From positions 705,152 through 715,391 of the forward strand of contig NW_019091503.1 of NCBI RefSeq assembly GCF_001949145.1: DNA of 10,240 nt, in the 5' to 3' direction. This stretch comes from Acanthaster planci. Taxonomy: Eukaryota; Echinodermata; Asteroidea; Valvatida; Acanthasteridae. This document shows, in pieces, positions 8,201 to 10,240 of this stretch. Numbering within the stretch: the first letter of the stretch is position 1; the number at the start of each line of letters is the position of its first letter. Position numbers and translations under genes: made by a program. Below the pieces are notes generated by a model. That model saw only the letters and a list, made by a program, of their open reading frames with translations. It made no database searches and was not told where the DNA came from.

Positions 8201-9768
8201 TCAGATGGGTCTGTAAAAGGTTTTTAAGAAAAGTAACTGAAACAACTGATCCTCGTCAAAGCAAATAATGATGCCATACTAAATGAAGTTTTCCTTTCAT
8301 TTGAAGGAAAATGATTATTTTCCAATATTTATTTCTATATATTCATCAGGATTTACAGAAAATTCTAACCAAAGTGAAAAGTTTGCTGAAGCTACATGTA
8401 CGTGTGTAACAAATCTTTCCTTTAAAATTTCAGAAATGTAAATAATAAATGAGTGTTTATATTTTGTTGATTTTCCATGTACTACTAATTGCACTTTGAA
8501 ATACAATGATACGGACACCACTGCTTACTTGTCTTCAGAGTCCGCTGAGGTCCACCTAGCAGGTTGTTGCTTGATCCAACCTTGTTTGTACATTGGACTT
8601 GCACATAATACTCCGTGTAGGGTTGTAGGTCTGTCACGATGTGACTCACATCAGTAACTGGACTGCCCGGTGATGACAGAAATAGACCAGTTGAAGTAGT
8701 GCTGTAATTCACATGGCAGATTGGAGGTGGTAAGTTACCATCGAAGCTGATGACCCAGGATACTCTTAGCTGATCAAACCTCAATGCAGAAACCTGAACA
8801 TTGCCAATTATAGGCCTCTCTGAAAGGAAATGAGAAAGAGGTTGCAAAGATAACTGATCGACATAAAACATCTCATGACCAATAAGGTATATTTAAACAT
8901 TAAATACTGTCATGGAAAATATACATTTCAAATTCAGAGCTTTCCATTGGCAAAATATCCCTTTCAAACATTACAATCTTCATATCTCATTAAGTACACC
9001 TTGGCAAAGTGCTCCAATGAACCAGTGGTCAATCACTACAGGTCAAACTTTAAATGGCATATGGTATTAGCTTGACATGTGCAAAGCCCATAATTACAAT
9101 CTAAAAAATAAGGCACAAGTGCTAAAGCCCTTTTTGTCAGAGTTGTCAATTTAATTTGTTCAGTGTGATAAAATCACATCCAACTCATGAATCTAATAAT
9201 CCGAACCAAATGTAACCCAGATTTGTATGGCATTTGCAAGTACAAAGAAAATTGAAAACAAAGGAAATTTTGTTGCACTCCTGAGAACAGGAATATTTTT
9301 GAGAACATCCAGTTGTCAGTTTTAATTCTGCAAATATGAAGAAGTTGGAATTAAATTTTACAACAGAAAACGGACACTGTAGAAAATAGTGCTTATCTAG
9401 TTTTTGTATAAATAGAAGAATTTTTTGCAAGAGTCATTTTGAAATATGGCAACAGGCTTGAAATTCTTTTGATTGGAGAGACTCACCAATAACAACAATC
9501 ATGGCCTCCCTTGTGTCATTTGTTGCACTGCAGACGTAGCTGCCGTTGTCAGCAGCAATCAGGTTGTGGACAGTCAGGTAGCTTATCTGCTCAAAGTCTC
9601 CAAGGGACGAGTTTGTTATGGCATACTTGACATCATCGATAATTTGATTATTTCCAAAGTACCATGCGATGTCAACATCTGATCTTGCATACACTGTGCA
9701 GCTGATCCGGACAGTATCACCGACTTCTCCCTCAACAGGATCCGACACAGATATGATTCTGCCATCAA
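2212..9768 (-). CDS. Partial Ig/FN3 receptor gene, likely receptor-type tyrosine phosphatase ectodomain (ten exons)
   Basis: This is the middle of a cell-surface receptor gene read on the minus strand. The exons are 9768-9487, 8819-8529, 8210-8061, 7637-7494, 7202-7099, 5842-5620, 4736-4610, 3990-3844, 3060-2880 and 2260-2212. Joined, they give 566 codons without a stop, and the phase of each exon end fits the next exon start (1,1,1,1,0,1,2,2,0,1). The domain order is Ig, three FN3, then a membrane-proximal domain with RPTP-like signatures. In that family the ectodomain binds ligands or other cells and a cytoplasmic domain removes phosphate from tyrosines. No signal peptide, membrane span or PTP domain is visible, so both ends are missing and the RPTP call is inference. 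A non-enzymatic Ig/FN3 adhesion protein is the alternative. Confidence 0.7.
2261..2879 (-). other. Intron between exons 9 and 10
   Basis: This is a 619-nt phase-0 intron, GTAAGT to TTCATATCAG. The first 93 nt stay in the frame of exon 9 and code a hydrophobic stretch before a stop (see findings). The rest is AT-rich with nothing else I can support. Confidence 0.7.
2880..3060 (-). CDS. Exon 9: membrane-proximal domain with R-R-K-R furin-type site
   Basis: The 181-nt exon codes 61 residues including the junction Gly, from phase 2 to phase 0, with acceptor GTTGATATTTTAG and donor GTAAGT. It contains N-I-K-I-G-E-G (residues 9-15), which parallels the F-x-I-G-D-G segment of RPTPs, then a basic loop with Cys20 and R-R-K-R at residues 26-29, and strand F as T-R-Y-T-A-F-V-R-A-F-V. 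R-R-K-R fits the furin consensus R-x-K/R-R. Several RPTPs (LAR, PTP-mu, PTP-kappa) are cut by such a protease in this domain and stay as two non-covalently joined subunits. The frame runs on through the donor into the intron (see findings). Confidence 0.8.
2976..2987 (-). other. Codons for R-R-K-R, candidate furin/proprotein convertase site
   Basis: The codons AGA AGA AAG AGA lie in exon 9, preceded by Gly-Ser and followed by Gln-Thr-Met. The tetrapeptide satisfies the furin consensus R-x-K/R-R and sits in a polar, probably exposed loop between the I-G-E-G segment and strand F. Cleavage itself is inferred from the family. Confidence 0.55.
3061..3843 (-). other. Intron between exons 8 and 9
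   Basis: This is a 783-nt phase-2 intron, GTGGGT to GATATTTTAG. It has an AAATGAAATGAAATAAATAAAA simple stretch near 3719-3742, written here only as an A/T-rich micro-repeat, and a run of nine T after five G near 3642-3655. No exon or mobile element is recognised. Confidence 0.68.
3844..3990 (-). CDS. Exon 8: membrane-proximal domain, strand C to P-Y-I-A segment
   Basis: The 147-nt exon codes 48 full codons and is phase 2 at both ends, with acceptor TTACATTTCAG and donor GTGGGT (an alternative GTCAAT 4 nt on would change the phase). With exon 7 it reads N-G-P-I-S-C-Y-N-I-I-V, a strand C. A long charged loop follows (residues 8-40, rich in Glu, Asp, Asn and Lys), then E-P-Y-I-A-F. In the RPTPs I know, a P-Y-I/V-A-A segment follows such a loop at this place, so order and spacing fit. 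No sequon is seen. Confidence 0.76.
3991..4609 (-). other. Intron between exons 7 and 8
   Basis: This is a 619-nt phase-2 intron, GTGACA to ACATTTCAG. It contains an AT-rich hairpin at 4115-4145. The plus-strand open frame 4372-4659 overlaps exon 7 in antisense and shows no domain. Confidence 0.68.
4115..4145. repeat. Small AT-rich inverted repeat
   Basis: TTAATAAATAA (4115-4125) and TTACTTATTAA (4135-4145) are inverted copies matching at 10 of 11 positions with a 9-nt loop. TCTGTTA and CTGTTA flank the two sides. It could be chance in AT-rich DNA or the ends of a tiny element. Confidence 0.45.
4610..4736 (-). CDS. Exon 7: start of membrane-proximal RPTP-like domain
   Basis: The 127-nt exon codes about 42 residues, from phase 1 to phase 2, with donor GTGACA. 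An acidic linker (PDDPEEE) precedes strand-like FYMTLTPA and the E-R-N-G-P-I turn, which leads into strand C coded by the next exon. The order 'hydrophobic strand, A-x-E-R-N-G-P-I-S' is what I know from membrane-proximal domains of receptor tyrosine phosphatases. The acceptor is uncertain: CTGTGTGTTTGAAG (exon end 4736) and CTGCTGAAG (exon end 4724) are both in phase, differing by four residues. A strong internal GTGAGT lies 19-24 nt into the exon and is probably unused, because the conserved part follows it. Confidence 0.72.
4737..5619 (-). other. Intron between exons 6 and 7
   Basis: This is an 883-nt phase-1 intron, GTAAAT to GTGTTTGAAG. The SINE-like element at about 5098-5245 occupies its middle. 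No further exon is seen in it. Confidence 0.68.
5098..5245 (-). mobile_element. Degraded tRNA-headed SINE-like repeat
   Basis: Read on the minus strand, GAGGCTAGTGGCGC (complement of 5222-5235) resembles a tRNA A box and GGATTGATTC (complement of 5185-5194) a degenerate B box (consensus GWTCRANNC, one change). They are about 30 bp apart, as in a pol III promoter, with a CTCGCC/CTCAGC segment between as in tRNA-like SINE heads. The body that follows has repeated GGGTTTTC-type blocks, which I recall from widespread invertebrate and fish SINE families. No target-site duplication is clear, so the borders are approximate and the copy looks old. Confidence 0.5.
5620..5842 (-). CDS. Exon 6: C-terminal part of third FN3 domain (FN3-3)
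   Basis: The 223-nt exon codes 74 residues, from phase 0 to phase 1, with acceptor CCAATCCCCAG and donor GTAAAT. It continues strand C (VIYSAYP), then has a polar Ser/Glu/Asn-rich stretch at residues 9-28, strand E (QMTFVF) and a strand F motif (Tyr44, F-R-F-N-V-S-A-T) ending in E-G-N-P-S. Sequons NKS, NVS and NGS are present. With exon 5 the domain has 109 codons, about 10 to 15 above the usual size, through the polar insert. Cys69 near strand G and Cys17 of exon 5 could pair. The match of the phase-0 junction supports the assignment although the FN3 similarity is weaker than in FN3-1 and FN3-2. Confidence 0.78.
6302..6349. repeat. 10-bp perfect inverted repeat
   Basis: TTAAAAGTAC (6302-6311) and GTACTTTTAA (6340-6349) are exact inverted copies with a 28-nt loop. 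This could be a small fold-back or chance. Confidence 0.6.
6468..6616. repeat. Long imperfect inverted repeat (fold-back element with inner hairpin)
   Basis: The outer arms AGCATGGTTT (6468-6477) and AAACCATGCT (6607-6616) are perfect inverted copies. The inner arms 6496-6531 and 6547-6582 match at 30 of 36 positions, including 11 of 11 at the base (GGAACCAGTAA) and 8 of 8 at the loop side (AGGTAGTC), around a 15-nt loop. Sequence between outer and inner arms is also partly complementary, and weaker pairing continues for some 10 bp outside. This fits a non-autonomous fold-back/MITE copy or a pre-miRNA-like hairpin; no protein is coded. Confidence 0.75.
6721..6743. repeat. Short hairpin
   Basis: CTGTTTGTCAT (6721-6731) pairs with ATGACAACAG (6734-6743), ten base pairs with one bulged base and a two-base loop. 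It is followed by CTGGTGCCA at 6756-6764 and again at 6817-6825, suggesting a decayed repeat around 6720-6830. Confidence 0.5.
6940..6977. promoter_or_regulatory. CRE palindrome and ETS-like site, copy 2
   Basis: TGACGTCA (6940-6947) is followed 20 bp later by CCACTTCCTG (6968-6977), the same two motifs in the same order and orientation as at 523-549. A run of eight or more G lies between them. It is located in the intron between exons 5 and 6; function is inference. Confidence 0.3.
7099..7202 (-). CDS. Exon 5: N-terminal part of third FN3 domain (FN3-3)
   Basis: The 104-nt exon codes 35 residues, from phase 1 to phase 0, with acceptor TTTTTGGCAG and donor GTAAGA. It begins A-P-T-P-P-R-N-V, a usual FN3 start, with Trp21 in strand B (TCNVSW, also an NVS sequon) and the P-E-N-E-N-G-I-I turn before strand C. 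It stops at Tyr-Lys in strand C and needs a phase-0 partner, which is found at 5842. The intron between the halves, 1256 nt, is the longest in the window. Confidence 0.83.
7494..7637 (-). CDS. Exon 4: C-terminal half of second FN3 domain (FN3-2)
   Basis: The 144-nt exon codes 48 residues and is phase 1 at both ends, with donor GTAATT. It supplies strands E to G: FPVEGL, then T-A-Y-T-E-Y-T-V-V-V-I-A-F-N and the E-G-G turn. I placed the acceptor at CCCACAACAG because this joins to exon 3 as a 98-residue domain, the normal FN3 length, and aligns strand E correctly. The frame stays open another 160 nt upstream, and other phase-1 AGs occur there (giving exon ends at 7694 or 7718), but those would insert 19 or 27 extra residues. 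The exon itself is secure; its 5' border is less so. Confidence 0.83.
7638..8060 (-). other. Intron between exons 3 and 4
   Basis: This is a 423-nt phase-1 intron, GTAAGT to CCCACAACAG. The last 160 nt before exon 4 are open in its frame, so a longer exon 4 is possible, but FN3 length argues against it. Nothing else is seen. Confidence 0.65.
8061..8210 (-). CDS. Exon 3: N-terminal half of second FN3 domain (FN3-2)
   Basis: The 150-nt exon codes 50 residues and is phase 1 at both ends, with acceptor CTTTTACAG and donor GTAAGT. It gives strands A to C' of an FN3 domain: a P-S-E-P-R-N-L start, Trp22 in strand B (FNVEW), the P-x-x-x-N-G-P-V-D-G-Y turn and strand C (YKINVTR, including an NVT sequon). 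The domain is completed by the next exon. The first codon, completed from exon 2, is Asn. Confidence 0.87.
8211..8528 (-). other. Intron between exons 2 and 3
   Basis: This is a 318-nt phase-1 intron, GTAAGC to CTTTTACAG. TACATGTA occurs at 8393-8400. No other feature is seen. Confidence 0.7.
8529..8819 (-). CDS. Exon 2: complete fibronectin type III domain (FN3-1)
   Basis: The 291-nt exon codes 97 residues, phase 1 at both ends, with acceptor TTTCCTTTCAG and donor GTAAGC. It covers one full FN3 domain. Trp22 lies in strand B (RVSWV), and the L-x-P-Y-T-x-Y-x-V-x-V motif ends in strand F (Leu65, Tyr71), followed by a V-G-S turn in place of the usual A-G-x-G. FN3 domains serve as rod-like spacers and ligand-binding units in adhesion receptors. 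One sequon is seen (NYS). Two cysteines, Cys35 in strand C and Cys77 in strand F, are unusual, since most FN3 domains have no disulfide; these strands are neighbours in the fold and could be bridged. The junction codon with exon 1 reads Glu. Confidence 0.9.
8820..9486 (-). other. Intron between exons 1 and 2
   Basis: This is a 667-nt phase-1 intron, GTGAGT to TTTCCTTTCAG, AT-rich. Open frames at 8875-9075 (+) and 9185-9430 (-) have no domain signal. Nothing else is supported. Confidence 0.7.
9487..9768 (-). CDS. Exon 1 in window: complete I-set-like Ig domain
   Basis: The 282-nt exon codes 94 residues and is phase 1 at both ends. The acceptor lies after a pyrimidine run ending CTAAATAG, and the donor is GTGAGT. 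The start matches the first strand of an Ig domain (PVEGEVGDTVRISC). Cys24 and Cys80 are 56 residues apart, Trp36 sits 12 after the first Cys, and the sequence around Cys80 has the D-x-G-x-Y-x-C form (DNGSYVC). These are the core residues of an I-set or related Ig fold. Three N-glycosylation sequons are present (NSS, NGS, NDT), as expected for an extracellular domain. The symmetric phase means the exon could be skipped without a frameshift. The Ig assignment is firm; whether further Ig domains precede it cannot be seen. Confidence 0.9.
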
Positions 9769-10240
9769 CTATTTAGAAAAAAAAGATCAATTTGGTTACA
9801 TCTGCTGTAGAACGTTCTGGTTTTTATAAAAGCCTATATGTTGGAAATTAATTACCTGCTTTCATTACTTCTTTTAATTGCAGACGATGTGGCTATAGAT
9901 GATCAACACCAGTCAAAGAAAGTACAAAAGATAAACTGCTGTTTGGAATTAAGAACACTTTCCAACAATTTGTGAACTACCATATAAGTGTCAAAACTAT
10001 AGCTTGTTACTTGCATAATGCATGTGCATATAGGATGAACAATTAGCAGTATGACCCAACCATTTACTCAGGCTAAGGTGTAACACAATGACACTTGTTC
10101 TTGTTATTGTGTTTACCTGAATTGTCCATCATTTGTCTTCAGGTCCATTCTCAGTTTTTGTAAATGTATTTAGAATCTACGACTGTCGAATAATTTCTGC
10201 AAAGCCATTCTAAACTAAACTTAATGCCATATTGCAGGGA
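9769..10240 (-). other. Intron upstream of the Ig exon (no exon identified)
   Basis: This is AT-rich sequence with a good acceptor at its lower end. A donor-like GTAAAC at about 10115-10120 follows a short in-phase stretch starting with two ATG codons, but there is no signal peptide and stops lie just before it, so I do not call an exon. Confidence 0.55.

Noticed and set aside
9473-9682. Plus-strand open frame of 69 codons
   Set aside because: It is a shadow of the Ig exon on the other strand.
10101-10145. Short minus-strand exon M-M-D-N-S with donor GTAAAC, in phase with the Ig exon
   Set aside because: It has no signal peptide, stops lie just upstream, and there is no pyrimidine-rich acceptor. 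Five residues are too few to separate from chance.
1-10240. CRISPR array, operon, phage or bacterial defence system
   Set aside because: The window is animal nuclear DNA with spliced genes. The only regular repeat has no spacers.

Overview
This is nuclear DNA of an animal, most likely a marine invertebrate (cnidarian or invertebrate deuterostome; the window cannot decide which). The base composition is AT-rich. The coding sequence is cut into short exons with GT/AG borders and introns of about 0.3 to 1.3 kb. A tRNA-headed SINE-like copy and a minisatellite are present. There are no operons, ribosome binding sites or long prokaryote-like reading frames.

About three quarters of the window (9768 down to 2212) holds the middle of one gene on the minus strand. 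I placed ten exons by hand, giving 1698 nt or 566 codons, with every intron phase agreeing across each junction. In transcript order they encode one Ig domain (9768-9487), one FN3 domain in a single exon (8819-8529), a second FN3 in two exons (8210-8061, 7637-7494), a third FN3 in two exons (7202-7099, 5842-5620), and a membrane-proximal domain in four exons (4736-4610, 3990-3844, 3060-2880, 2260-2212). The membrane-proximal domain has the N-G-P-I-S, P-Y-I-A, I-G-E-G and Y-R-S-S-P-F signatures I associate with the region just outside the membrane in receptor-type protein tyrosine phosphatases (RPTPs, LAR-like or PTP-mu/kappa-like). It also carries an R-R-K-R site of the furin type. The product is therefore probably the ectodomain of an RPTP-like cell-adhesion or signalling receptor. 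The signal peptide and any earlier domains lie above 10240. The transmembrane segment and catalytic domains, if present, should lie left of position 1, or in part of 1-2211 where I could not find them.

The non-coding part is intron sequence plus an unassigned left flank. Features there are a 38-bp minisatellite at the left edge (1-181), a regulatory-looking cluster near 520-600, a degraded SINE-like element (about 5098-5245, minus), a fold-back element of about 150 bp holding a pre-miRNA-sized hairpin (6468-6616), smaller hairpins, and two copies of a CRE-plus-ETS-like motif pair. I see no evidence of a wholly new system. The most interesting points are the cleavage site in an enlarged membrane-proximal loop, a membrane-anchor-like reading frame just after exon 9, and the fold-back element.
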